Assembly (NCBI RefSeq): GCF_007954355.1
Contig: NZ_VOLR01000002.1
Coordinates: 124,001 to 188,000, forward strand
Source of the DNA: Colwellia hornerae
GTDB lineage: Bacteria > Pseudomonadota > Gammaproteobacteria > Enterobacterales > Alteromonadaceae
DNA: 64,000 bases
Reading direction: 5' to 3'
Made by a program: the position numbers and the translations under genes. Position 1 is the stretch's first letter, and each line of letters opens with the position of its first letter. Below, one piece after another: positions 37,035 through 44,610 of the stretch. Under the pieces are notes generated by a model that was not told where the DNA came from, ran no database searches, and saw only the letters and a list, made by a program, of their open reading frames with translations.

Positions 37035-37598
37035 TTAGAGAGCAAGTAACTGTTGAATTTCTTGTTGGTATTGTGAAACTTTGTTGGTAAAAAAACCACT
37101 ATGTGCGTATTTAATCTCACCTAACTTGTTGATGATCAAACTACTGGGCATACCCTGAATTTTAAAAAAACGCGCCAGCTCACCTTTAGCATCATAAATT
37201 ACCGCAAAGTTGGCTGGATTCTGTTGTAAAAATGTAGCCGCTAATGCTTGTTCAGTATCGAGGTTGATACTAATCACAGTAAAGCCTTGTGCTTGATGAT
37301 CATTCTGCATTTTATTCATCCACGGGAACGACTTACGACAAGGACCGCACCAAGACGCCCAAAAATCTAGATAAATAACATCACCGTGGTGCTGAGCTAT
37401 TAGGGTATCTAGTTGCGTTTTAGCTGAACTTTCAAATAGATTGTTCGCTTGGGCATGACTAAGTAAGGCTAAAGAAGTTAGTATCAAAAGGAAAAAAAAT
37501 TGCAATCTTTTAATTACCAAACTTACTGTTAGGTAGGGCTGTTTTGCGTTGAGTATGTTCACTGAAATACCGTCAAGAAATATAATTGTCACTATCAT
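37035..37598 (-). CDS. TlpA/ResA-like periplasmic thioredoxin-fold protein
   Basis: The mature part is a thioredoxin-fold domain with active site WASWCGPCRKSFP, then QGFTVISINLD and the cis-Pro loop GMPSSLIINKLGE, as in TlpA-type reductants. The hydrophobic stretch RLQFFFLLILTSLALLSHAQA is a signal peptide. The frame opens at ATG 37598 (187 residues), leaving about 30 residues before it. A TTG start just before VIKRLQ is a plausible alternative giving a more typical signal. It is the first gene of the leftward operon with DUF4266, DUF3570 and apbE. The likely substrate is the CGC pair of the DUF4266 lipoprotein or a barrel cysteine. That link is inferred from position. Confidence 0.82.
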   Translation of the reverse strand: MIVTIIFLDGISVNILNAKQPYLTVSLVIKRLQFFFLLILTSLALLSHAQANNLFESSAKTQLDTLIAQHHGDVIYLDFWASWCGPCRKSFPWMNKMQNDHQAQGFTVISINLDTEQALAATFLQQNPANFAVIYDAKGELARFFKIQGMPSSLIINKLGEIKYAHSGFFTNKVSQYQQEIQQLLAL

Positions 37599-37645
37599 AA
37601 TTAAGTTTTCTTAAGAAAAGCTTAAGGAAACTTAATTAAGACTTT

Positions 37646-38326
37646 TTAATGGTCGTTACCAAAAGTTATCACCGCTTTATTTTCCAACCACAAGGGGTAT
37701 TGGGTCATCACTTTACTGAACATCCGGCTTTGTAAGTAGTTATTTAGCCATGCCCTAAGTTTCGGATAGGGGGAGTGTAAATACCACTGTCGCTCTACTT
37801 TTGAAAACTTGCGAATAAAAGGCAATAAAGCGATATCAGCCAAACTGTTTTTGTCTGACACAAGAAATTCAGTAAGTTGTAGACGTTGCTCTAAATCGGC
37901 TATATATTTTTCACACGCAGCTCTGTCGCTGACCAGTGAATCTTCATGATAACGTTTTGCACACTGATATTTATCGAAACATTGTTTAAATTCATCATCA
38001 AATATTGAAATTAGCGATAACATTTCGGGTAATAAATGAGGGATATCACTATGCAAAAGATTATCGGGATCGCTTTTATCTAATGCCCACAGCATAACCT
38101 CTAAGCTTTCTTCAATCACCCGTGGCTCTCCATTGACAAGTTCGGTGACTAAAACCGGCACCGTACCTTTGGGTGATACCGCAATCATTTCAGCGGGTTT
38201 GTCAGTTAACACCAGATCACGTAATGCAACTGTCTGTTTTGCATAATATATTGCGATTCTTGCGCGCATTGCATAGGGACAGTTTCTTAAGGAATAGAGT
38301 ACAGGTAGCGACGAGTTTGGCTTCAT
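37646..38326 (-). CDS. Glutathione S-transferase family protein
   Basis: This 226-residue cytosolic protein has the N-terminal thioredoxin-like GST domain (LPVLYSLRNCPYAMRARIAI, with a Cys-Pro-Tyr active motif like the glutaredoxin-like/beta-omega GSTs). It also has the SPKGTVPVLV cis-Pro segment and the EESLEVMLWALD glutathione-binding motif. An all-helical C-terminal domain follows (SLADIALLPFIRKFSKV). It resembles YfcF/YliJ-type or Grx2-like GSTs, but the exact subclass is uncertain. It lies just upstream of the thioredoxin-like gene with about 48 bp between, and may or may not share its transcript. Confidence 0.88.
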   Translation of the reverse strand: MKPNSSLPVLYSLRNCPYAMRARIAIYYAKQTVALRDLVLTDKPAEMIAVSPKGTVPVLVTELVNGEPRVIEESLEVMLWALDKSDPDNLLHSDIPHLLPEMLSLISIFDDEFKQCFDKYQCAKRYHEDSLVSDRAACEKYIADLEQRLQLTEFLVSDKNSLADIALLPFIRKFSKVERQWYLHSPYPKLRAWLNNYLQSRMFSKVMTQYPLWLENKAVITFGNDH

Positions 38327-38437
38327 GGGCGTTTATTTATAGCAAATATAAAATAATAAGTTACTTTAACGGTATTCATTAAGGAAATATATCGGTAAAA
38401 TCGCCACCTTTAAATTTAAGTGAAGATAAGTGACCCC

Positions 38438-40750
38438 ATGGATCAAAAAATAGAGTTATTAGCACCCGGCGGTGATGTCGAAGCAATTAAAGCAGCGATT
38501 ATTGCTGGAGCCGATGCCGTTTACTGTGGCCTAGATACTTTTAACGCCCGTAATCGTGCGACTAATATCTCCTTTGATCAACTTGTCGGCGTTATTCGCT
38601 TAGCTCATCAGTATCAATGTGAAATATTTTTAACCTTAAACGTGGTGATTTTAGAGCGAGAATTTGCTTCACTGGCTAAATTATTAACTAAACTAGCCAA
38701 CACCACCCTTGATGGTGTTATCGTGCAAGATATTGGTATGTTCTATCTGCTTACCAAGCATTTCCCGACCTTAGATATTCACGCATCAACACAATTAACC
38801 ACCCACAATGTTGGTCAAATACCTTTCTTGAAAAAACTCGGTGCGTCACGGGTAAATTTATCAAGAGAGTTAGACTTACGTGAAATCACCGCGATGGCAG
38901 CAGCAGGACGAGCACACGATACCTTAACAGAAGTTTTTGTGCATGGTTCATTATGTGTTGCCTTCTCAGGTCTTTGTTATTCAACCTCAGCAAGTGTTGG
39001 CAATTCAGGAAATCGCGGTCGTTGTAGCCAAGCCTGTCGTGAAGAATATCAACCAACCGCAACCGGTAATAAATTTCCGTTAAATATTAAAGATAACTCC
39101 GCCTTTTTTGATTTACCTGCGCTAATTGAAGCCGGAGTGCATTCTTTTAAAATTGAAGGACGTATAAAAGGTGCCAGCTACGTTCATACGGTTGTTGATA
39201 GCTTTCGCAAACAAATTGATGGTTTCCTTAAAACAGGTGAATTACTTGAAGACGGCGAACGCCTTTATAAAGTCTTTAACCGCGACTTCTCCAACGCCTT
39301 TTTACGTGGTGATTTAAATCAGTCAATGTTTATTGAAAACCCGCGTGATAACTCTAAATACCACGCTGTCGATAAAAGCAATGCGATATCAATTGTACAA
39401 ATCCAAGAAGTTGAACAAAAACTTAATGATGAAAAACAGCTGATCAATGCCTCTGTTGACGATAAAATAAAACATTTAACCATAGGCAAAATACCGCTAA
39501 CACTGGCTATTTCAGGTAAATTAGATCAACCTCTTACCTTGACAGTAACGACAAAAGAACTTTCTCAACAGCAAGCTTTTGCTGATGCTAAAGATAGCGA
39601 GAAAGGGCTTGAGGTTAAAAGTTACACACTTAATTCACAAAGCCACTTAGTAAAGAGTGGCAAACTGAGCATTGACCGAGAAACCCTTGAAAAACGTTTT
39701 AAAAGTTTTAACAATGCCCATTTCGATTTAATTGAAATAATCACCGATGACTTAGCAGCTGGCTTAAGCATTCCTTTTAAAGAATTAACCGTGTTAAAAA
39801 ATGAAGCCGCTTTTTTGTTAAATAACTCAAAAGCCGTGTTACCAGAAGTTCAATTACCTAAGTTAGCCAATCATCCTAAACACACCACCACTGGCGATGC
39901 AAAAGCCGAGTTATCCATTCTTATTTGTGATGAAAGTGATGTCGAATTAGCAAAGTTAACCTCGGCAGATATTTACTTTAAATTACCCGAAGCTTATAAA
40001 CGCGGTTGTACTAAGTATGTCGGTTTTCTTAAAGAAAACCCTCGTTTGATCCCTTGGTTTCCTTCGGTATTAATTGGCAAAGATTACGACGTTGCGGTCA
40101 ATATTTTACAACAAGTCAAACCTGCGCTGATTGTGACCAATAATACCGGTATCGCCTATGAGGCAAACCTTTTAGGTATTCAATGGATAGCTGGGCCGTT
40201 CTTAAACACCACTAACTCTTACGCCTTGCTTGCTATGCAAGAAGGCTTTGATTGTAAAGGTGCGTTTATTTCTAACGAAATAAACCGTCAACAAATTAGA
40301 AATATCGCTCGTCCTGAAAACTTCAAACTTTTCTATAGTATTTACCACCCTATTTTATTGATGGCCAGCCGACAATGTTTCTTCCAACAAAGTGTTGGCT
40401 GTGAAAAACCACGTATTGATAACGGCTGTATGCTGTCGTGTGATAAATCAACCAGTATCACTAACTTAAAAGGTGTTTCGTTTGCTATCGACAAACAAAA
40501 AGCAGGCTATCCAAGTATTTATAATCAAGACCAGTTTTTAAATACTGAAATTATTGAAGACCTAAGTGATTTATTTGACGGTTTTATGATTGACCTGACT
40601 AACATTGGCTCAGGTGATAAAGAAACACCGGACAAAGCGTTATTGATTAGCCAATTTGAAGCCTTGCTCAAAGGTAACATCAACGTTCCTGAGACACTTA
40701 ATATCATGGTGCCTGAATCAACAAACAGCCAATATCACAACGGCTTATAA
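38438..40750 (+). CDS. U32 peptidase-family protein (RlhA/TrhP-related)
   Basis: From ATG 38438 this 770-residue protein belongs to the U32 family, whose studied bacterial members (RlhA, TrhP) hydroxylate RNA. It begins IELLAPGGDVEAIKAAI and has ADAVYCGLDTFNARN and IHASTQLTTHN. The cysteine cluster region follows: HGSLCVAFSGLCYS, GNRGRCSQACREEY and SFKIEGRIKG. A DUF3656-like middle segment is followed by a second U32-like half with further cysteines (QSVGCEKPRIDNGCMLSCD). These cysteines probably hold an Fe-S cluster. It is longer than E. coli RlhA (653 as I recall). A GTG at 38420 is in frame, but the ATG gives the expected N-terminus. RNA substrate unknown. Confidence 0.85.
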   Translation: MDQKIELLAPGGDVEAIKAAIIAGADAVYCGLDTFNARNRATNISFDQLVGVIRLAHQYQCEIFLTLNVVILEREFASLAKLLTKLANTTLDGVIVQDIGMFYLLTKHFPTLDIHASTQLTTHNVGQIPFLKKLGASRVNLSRELDLREITAMAAAGRAHDTLTEVFVHGSLCVAFSGLCYSTSASVGNSGNRGRCSQACREEYQPTATGNKFPLNIKDNSAFFDLPALIEAGVHSFKIEGRIKGASYVHTVVDSFRKQIDGFLKTGELLEDGERLYKVFNRDFSNAFLRGDLNQSMFIENPRDNSKYHAVDKSNAISIVQIQEVEQKLNDEKQLINASVDDKIKHLTIGKIPLTLAISGKLDQPLTLTVTTKELSQQQAFADAKDSEKGLEVKSYTLNSQSHLVKSGKLSIDRETLEKRFKSFNNAHFDLIEIITDDLAAGLSIPFKELTVLKNEAAFLLNNSKAVLPEVQLPKLANHPKHTTTGDAKAELSILICDESDVELAKLTSADIYFKLPEAYKRGCTKYVGFLKENPRLIPWFPSVLIGKDYDVAVNILQQVKPALIVTNNTGIAYEANLLGIQWIAGPFLNTTNSYALLAMQEGFDCKGAFISNEINRQQIRNIARPENFKLFYSIYHPILLMASRQCFFQQSVGCEKPRIDNGCMLSCDKSTSITNLKGVSFAIDKQKAGYPSIYNQDQFLNTEIIEDLSDLFDGFMIDLTNIGSGDKETPDKALLISQFEALLKGNINVPETLNIMVPESTNSQYHNGL

Positions 40751-40796
40751 AGATAAATCACGAGCAGATAATAGCAAAGTGATTATCATAAAATAA

Positions 40797-40835
40797 CTGC
40801 ATGTTTATTACCAAACTAAGTTAGTAAACATGCAG
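40797..40835. terminator. Terminator between the convergent U32 and RDD genes
   Basis: Fourteen-base arms (40797-40810 and 40822-40835) around CTGCATGTTTA pair with one G-U type mismatch and an 11-nt loop. The exit on the minus strand is T-rich. It lies between two convergent stop codons and probably serves both. Confidence 0.6.
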
Positions 40836-40854
40836 ACTTCATCATTAAATAAGT

Positions 40855-41484
40855 TTAGTTATTGGTATAACAGACTTTTGTTTTTGCGACATAGTCATGT
40901 AGACAACGCTTTTCTTTACCAAAGATAAAGAGAGGATTTACAAGACCTGAGATAATTTGCCCCCCAAAAGGAACAAGTGAAAGTAGTTGCATTGGTATCA
41001 TACGCTTAAGATAAATTGTTGTTAAACTTGCCTTACTATCATCTAAATTTTCAATACGAATGGACATAAAATTCTTGCCTATGGTTTGTCCATAATGGTA
41101 AAGCAGGTAACCATGTAAGACAAGACCAGCAATAAGTCCATAAGCAAGTAACATTACGGTTAAAGAAAAAGTAGGTTCTGCTAATTTATCAAAACCGACA
41201 GTGATAAAAATAGGTACAGCGGCAAATATACCAATAAGACCATCAATTAATGCCGCATAAAAGCGGTCTAAACGTGTTGCTTTTTCGCCCACTCTTTTCA
41301 CATTGTCTACTGTTACAGGCTCAACGACAGCTTGCTCTGCTGGCACAGATGCAACGACAGCTTGCTCTGCTATCAACTTATTAATTTCTCCAGACTGCTC
41401 TGGGTATTGCTCACTGTCGATATGCTCTGCTGCTGAGTGTAATTCTGCTAAGGTGTATGAGGTAAAATCTATTTTTGGATCCAT
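40855..41484 (-). CDS. RDD-family membrane protein
   Basis: The 209-residue protein has an acidic, Ala/Glu/Val-rich soluble N-terminus of about 65 residues. It contains a short duplication (AEQAVVA then AEQAVVE) and is followed by an RDD domain with membrane segments. The hallmarks are ATRLDRFYAALIDGL with the Arg-Asp pattern, YHYGQTIGKNFMSIRI, and a C-terminal IFGKEKRCLHDYVAKTKV. RDD proteins are small inner-membrane proteins, some proposed to transport ions or compatible solutes. The biochemical role here is unknown. AAGGAAG lies upstream of the ATG. A DUF924 gene lies 18 bp upstream on the same strand, suggesting an operon. Confidence 0.88.
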   Translation of the reverse strand: MDPKIDFTSYTLAELHSAAEHIDSEQYPEQSGEINKLIAEQAVVASVPAEQAVVEPVTVDNVKRVGEKATRLDRFYAALIDGLIGIFAAVPIFITVGFDKLAEPTFSLTVMLLAYGLIAGLVLHGYLLYHYGQTIGKNFMSIRIENLDDSKASLTTIYLKRMIPMQLLSLVPFGGQIISGLVNPLFIFGKEKRCLHDYVAKTKVCYTNN

Positions 41485-41502
41485 GAAAACTACGCTTCCT
41501 TT

Positions 41503-42042
41503 TTAAAAAGATGAATTGGCTTGTGTTAAAAACTCACGTTCTGCTTGACTAGATTCCCGGTTAAGAATTTTATTGCGGTGCGGATAACGACCAAACTTTT
41601 CGATGATTATTTTATGTTTATTTTCAAAATTGATACTTGAAGCAACGCCATTCTCGGCAAAGAGTTTAACAGCGATTTCATGTATCACTAAAGACTCACT
41701 ATGCATAAACGGCATATACAAGAAATTTCTTTCTATGTTATTCAAAGCTTGGTCAGCGCCAACTGCTATTGCTTCTTGAGCAAGCCCTAAAGCTAAAGGG
41801 TCACAAGCAAAAGCACCTGGCGCATCACGATATATATTTCTAGAGAACTGATCTAAAATAATAATTTCAGCAAGTCGCCCTTTAGCTGTAAGTCGCCATT
41901 TGAATAACTCACCACTATTTGCTGCCTGATGTACAGCCGAAAACTTACGGCTAATGCACGCATCAAACGCCAGGTCTTTTAGCCACCACTGTGATTGTTT
42001 GACTTCTTTAAACCAAAAATTTAAAACGTTATCTGCATTCAT
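41503..42042 (-). CDS. DUF924-family protein
   Basis: The 179-residue cytosolic protein matches DUF924, a helical (TPR-like) family. It opens DNVLNFWFKEVKQSQWWLKD, then has LAEIIILDQFSRNIYRDAPGAFA and ERNFLYMPFMHSES, and ends FGRYPHRNKILNRESSQAEREFL. These are the strongest conserved blocks of the family. Function is unknown. It is immediately upstream of the RDD gene on the same strand (18 bp), and the zinc-ribbon gene lies upstream by about 46 bp, so these small genes may form one leftward transcript. Confidence 0.9.
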   Translation of the reverse strand: MNADNVLNFWFKEVKQSQWWLKDLAFDACISRKFSAVHQAANSGELFKWRLTAKGRLAEIIILDQFSRNIYRDAPGAFACDPLALGLAQEAIAVGADQALNNIERNFLYMPFMHSESLVIHEIAVKLFAENGVASSINFENKHKIIIEKFGRYPHRNKILNRESSQAEREFLTQANSSF

Positions 42043-42088
42043 TTATCCAACCTCAACCGCTGTAATTAAGCTATCGGCTAAACAACTT

Positions 42089-42340
42089 TTATTTAAAGGT
42101 CACTTTGCCACCAATCATTTTAAAGGCTGGCATACCACGAATTAACGTCTCCCGAGCAAAGACAGCTGCACAGTTTGGGCACACACAAGATATCACGGTA
42201 AAATCTTTAACTATGCGAGCTTTAAAACATTTAACCAACGCCCCCTTGCCACCTTTTTTGTATTTATACAGAGGTGCTCGGCACTTACTGCAATAAATAT
42301 CAACAGACTTTTCAGGGGATTTTTTATTGGGCTTAGCCAT
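42089..42340 (-). CDS. Small zinc-ribbon-like protein
   Basis: From ATG 42340 this 83-residue basic protein has two cysteine pairs, YCSKCRAPLYKY near residue 17 and CVCPNCAAVF near residue 53. Their spacing fits a zinc ribbon. The intervening stretch is Lys/Gly-rich, and the C-terminus ends FKMIGGKVTFK. It may bind nucleic acid, but I do not recognise a named family with certainty. The frame also opens at a TTG at 42343, which adds one residue. It is 20 bp downstream of the DUF2999 gene on the same strand. Confidence 0.7.
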   Translation of the reverse strand: MAKPNKKSPEKSVDIYCSKCRAPLYKYKKGGKGALVKCFKARIVKDFTVISCVCPNCAAVFARETLIRGMPAFKMIGGKVTFK

Positions 42341-42360
42341 CAATAACTATTACTAAACTA

Positions 42361-42618
42361 TTATTGATTTTCTTTAAGTTTAGCTTTAGCCGCTTCAACT
42401 TTAGCAAAATCTAAACCTAACTCTTCAACCGCTTCTTTAATCAGCTCAGGGCTAGACATTACCATCATCATAATGGCTTGCAGTTTCTCTGGCGGTAAAC
42501 CCAATGACTGAATATTCATCATCGCCATCATCGGATTTTCGGTGAGTACTTGAAAAAGTTCTTTAATTTTGTCTTCACTTACATTTAATTCTTTTAGTGC
42601 CTGAATAATTGGGTTCAT
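42361..42618 (-). CDS. DUF2999-family small protein
   Basis: This 85-residue, Met-rich, mostly helical protein reads MNPIIQALKELNVSEDKI, then ENPMMAMMNIQSLGLPPEKL and the C-terminal EAVEELGLDFAKVEAAK. That matches my memory of the DUF2999 family from Vibrio and Shewanella relatives. Methionines make up a notable part of the middle (MMAMMN and AIMMMVM). No signal peptide is present. AAGG lies just before the ATG. Function unknown. It heads the short run with the zinc-ribbon gene. Confidence 0.72.
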   Translation of the reverse strand: MNPIIQALKELNVSEDKIKELFQVLTENPMMAMMNIQSLGLPPEKLQAIMMMVMSSPELIKEAVEELGLDFAKVEAAKAKLKENQ

Positions 42619-42783
42619 TACCTTTCCTTAAAATACAAAACTTAGCTAAATAGCATTGTCGCTATTTCAACTGACATTTACCAATCTATTTTATCATTCA
42701 CTAACGCTATTTTTGAGAATGTCATTTACCTGACTATTTTTATTATTAAACATAGTTGATATCGGTAACACTATTTAGATAGC

Positions 42784-43698
42784 TCAATCACTGAATGATT
42801 GAACGGGTACTTTTCTTCGTTCATCAAGTTTAATTAAATAGGCATTCCTGCCTATGCCCATAAACTCTTCGTCAGTATAAACAACCGTATTGTCATCATA
42901 AAAAGTCACTGACTCTTTTTGGGTAATGGTGCCTAGATTAATTTGATAGGCATCACCTGAAAAAAAGTCATCTCCTTGCCAGTTTTCAAATAACCATAAT
43001 CTTTGTGAGTCTAATAACACCAGCTTCTTTTTATTGGGGCTTAACGCCGCAGAAGTTACCCAACAGAGTTTTTCGTGGTGAGTACAGGTAGTAAAAGAGC
43101 TAAGTTTTTTTGCCTGGTGATTAGCGGCATAGGCCCCTATTCGATATAAATTCGTTTCGCCATCAAATGGCACTGATCTGTTTTTGGTGAATAAATACAA
43201 TTTCTTCTTGTAAAAAACAAAGGCTTCTAAATCATATTTTTTCTGATGTTCTTTTGGTGGATAACTATTTTGCTCTGGATACATAAATTTAATTATCTCA
43301 GCACTGGTACTATCGCCCTTAATATCAATAGGGTTTTCTATTTTATAGATGGTGAGCCATTTTCGCTTATTGTCGTTGTTGCCAAAATCACCTAAAAAGA
43401 AATGGCCAAAATCGTCTTGGGTCATATCTTCCCAATCAATATTTTTAGCGTTAGTGATCAACACCGTTTTACTTATTTTTCCATCGGGTTCAACACGATA
43501 TAGATTTGGCTCATCGCCACCATCATTGATTGCCCAAAGTTTACCTTTCTTGTCAAATTCAATACCCGAAACTTCCGTAAGCCTCTCATCCATTGAAACC
43601 AGTTTATTGTGATAATGATGTTTAATTGATGAACCGAGTACAATAAAAATAAACAATAATACAAATACAGTTAGCCAGCGTAAGTTTTTCTTGAGCAT
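42784..43698 (-). CDS. Membrane-anchored beta-propeller-like hypothetical protein
   Basis: The 304-residue protein has one N-terminal membrane anchor (WLTVFVLLFIFIVLGSS) and then a soluble exported domain. Short repeated strands recall a beta-propeller: EVSGIEFDKKGKLWAINDGG, DWEDMTQDDFGHFFLGDFG, DLEAFVFYKKKLYLF, AALSPNKKKLVLL and ESVTFYDDNTVVYTDEE. The pattern resembles SdiA-regulated or phytase-like propellers, but I cannot name the family. The many Asp-Gly and Glu residues could bind calcium. There is no clear operon partner: the gene upstream is on the same strand but about 250 bp away. Confidence 0.7.
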   Translation of the reverse strand: MLKKNLRWLTVFVLLFIFIVLGSSIKHHYHNKLVSMDERLTEVSGIEFDKKGKLWAINDGGDEPNLYRVEPDGKISKTVLITNAKNIDWEDMTQDDFGHFFLGDFGNNDNKRKWLTIYKIENPIDIKGDSTSAEIIKFMYPEQNSYPPKEHQKKYDLEAFVFYKKKLYLFTKNRSVPFDGETNLYRIGAYAANHQAKKLSSFTTCTHHEKLCWVTSAALSPNKKKLVLLDSQRLWLFENWQGDDFFSGDAYQINLGTITQKESVTFYDDNTVVYTDEEFMGIGRNAYLIKLDERRKVPVQSFSD

Positions 43699-43791
43699 GT
43701 GCTTTTCAATTTTCCAATAATATAAATCAACGTGTTAAAACAAATGCTTATTTTAACTCGAGAAAAAGGGAATAAAATTTAAGGAGATACT

Positions 43792-43977
43792 TTGAATGTT
43801 CAAAATCAGCTGCCAATGAAATTTTTCGTCGTTATTTTCGATGCGATTATAAACTGTTTTAGCAGCTTAAGGGAAAGACAGTTTTATTCGACTGCCGGTC
43901 ACTATTTTATCCAATTTTACCACTCAGTAACATCTAAGTCTGTTGACTACACGTTAGTCAACATATTCAGACAATAA
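43792..43977 (+). CDS. Possible small protein with TTG start
   Basis: An open frame of 61 residues begins at a TTG with a perfect AAGGAG box five bases upstream (43781-43786). The predicted product has a hydrophobic stretch (MKFFVVIFDAIINCF) and aromatic residues and matches no family I know. Its 3' end overlaps the convergent gene by 24 bases. The good ribosome site is the only support. An overlapping ATG frame from the same site is very short. It could also be chance in AT-rich DNA. Confidence 0.25.
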   Translation: MNVQNQLPMKFFVVIFDAIINCFSSLRERQFYSTAGHYFIQFYHSVTSKSVDYTLVNIFRQ

Positions 43978-44415
43978 AATGCTTTTAGGAATATCTTTCG
44001 CTTTGATTTTTGTTGAATGCAGCATTTGCATTTTCCATTGCCCCGCCACTTTTACCATGACTGCACTTTCTAACCAAGCTACTGTACTTTCTTTTTTTCC
44101 ATTATTAAAAGTTGCTTTGTTCCAGTAACTCACCCACGCAATATCGCCATACACCCTTGTTTTAATAACGCCAAAGTAGTTTCTTCGTTTATATTTCGAG
44201 GGTTTAACAACTTGAATTAAATCTTCAATGTTCCAATCTTCACCTGCTTCTAACAACTGAAAATCATCGGTAACCACCGCTCTCATTTTAAGATGATCAA
44301 CGGCTGACATCGCTGAAAAAAGTGCTTCAACCGGCCTAAAAACCGCTTCATTGCCAAGTGAACTAAAGCTCACCAGTAACGTCATAATAAAAACAACTAA
44401 ATTTTTCTTGTGCAT
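43954..44415 (-). CDS. Secreted SnoaL/DUF4440-like (NTF2-fold) protein
   Basis: From ATG 44415 (GGAGAAG box just upstream) this 153-residue protein has a signal peptide (KNLVVFIMTLLVSFSSLGNEA). A domain resembling the NTF2-like/DUF4440 fold follows: VEALFSAMSAVDHLKMRAVVTDDFQLLEAGEDW, split here into an opening helix and first strand, then GDIAWVSYWNKATF and the closing strand AVMVKVAGQWKMQMLHST. The family includes many periplasmic proteins of unknown role with a ligand pocket. An upstream ATG (44472) lacks a ribosome site and would destroy the signal peptide. No operon partner is evident. Confidence 0.75.
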   Translation of the reverse strand: MHKKNLVVFIMTLLVSFSSLGNEAVFRPVEALFSAMSAVDHLKMRAVVTDDFQLLEAGEDWNIEDLIQVVKPSKYKRRNYFGVIKTRVYGDIAWVSYWNKATFNNGKKESTVAWLESAVMVKVAGQWKMQMLHSTKIKAKDIPKSILLSEYVD

Positions 44416-44610
44416 AAACTTCTCCATACAATCAGTAATTTTATAATTGTGCCTAGCTACATTGATAAACACTCTGTTGATAAACTTTATTCGAAAGTCC
44501 GTAAACTATCATTAACTTTCTGCGCTAGTCTTTAGTAAAACAATTAAGCGTTACTTGCGAAAGTTAGTAATTGTCTTACGATTTCCCTAGAAAATTAATG
44601 ACTATCCTTG

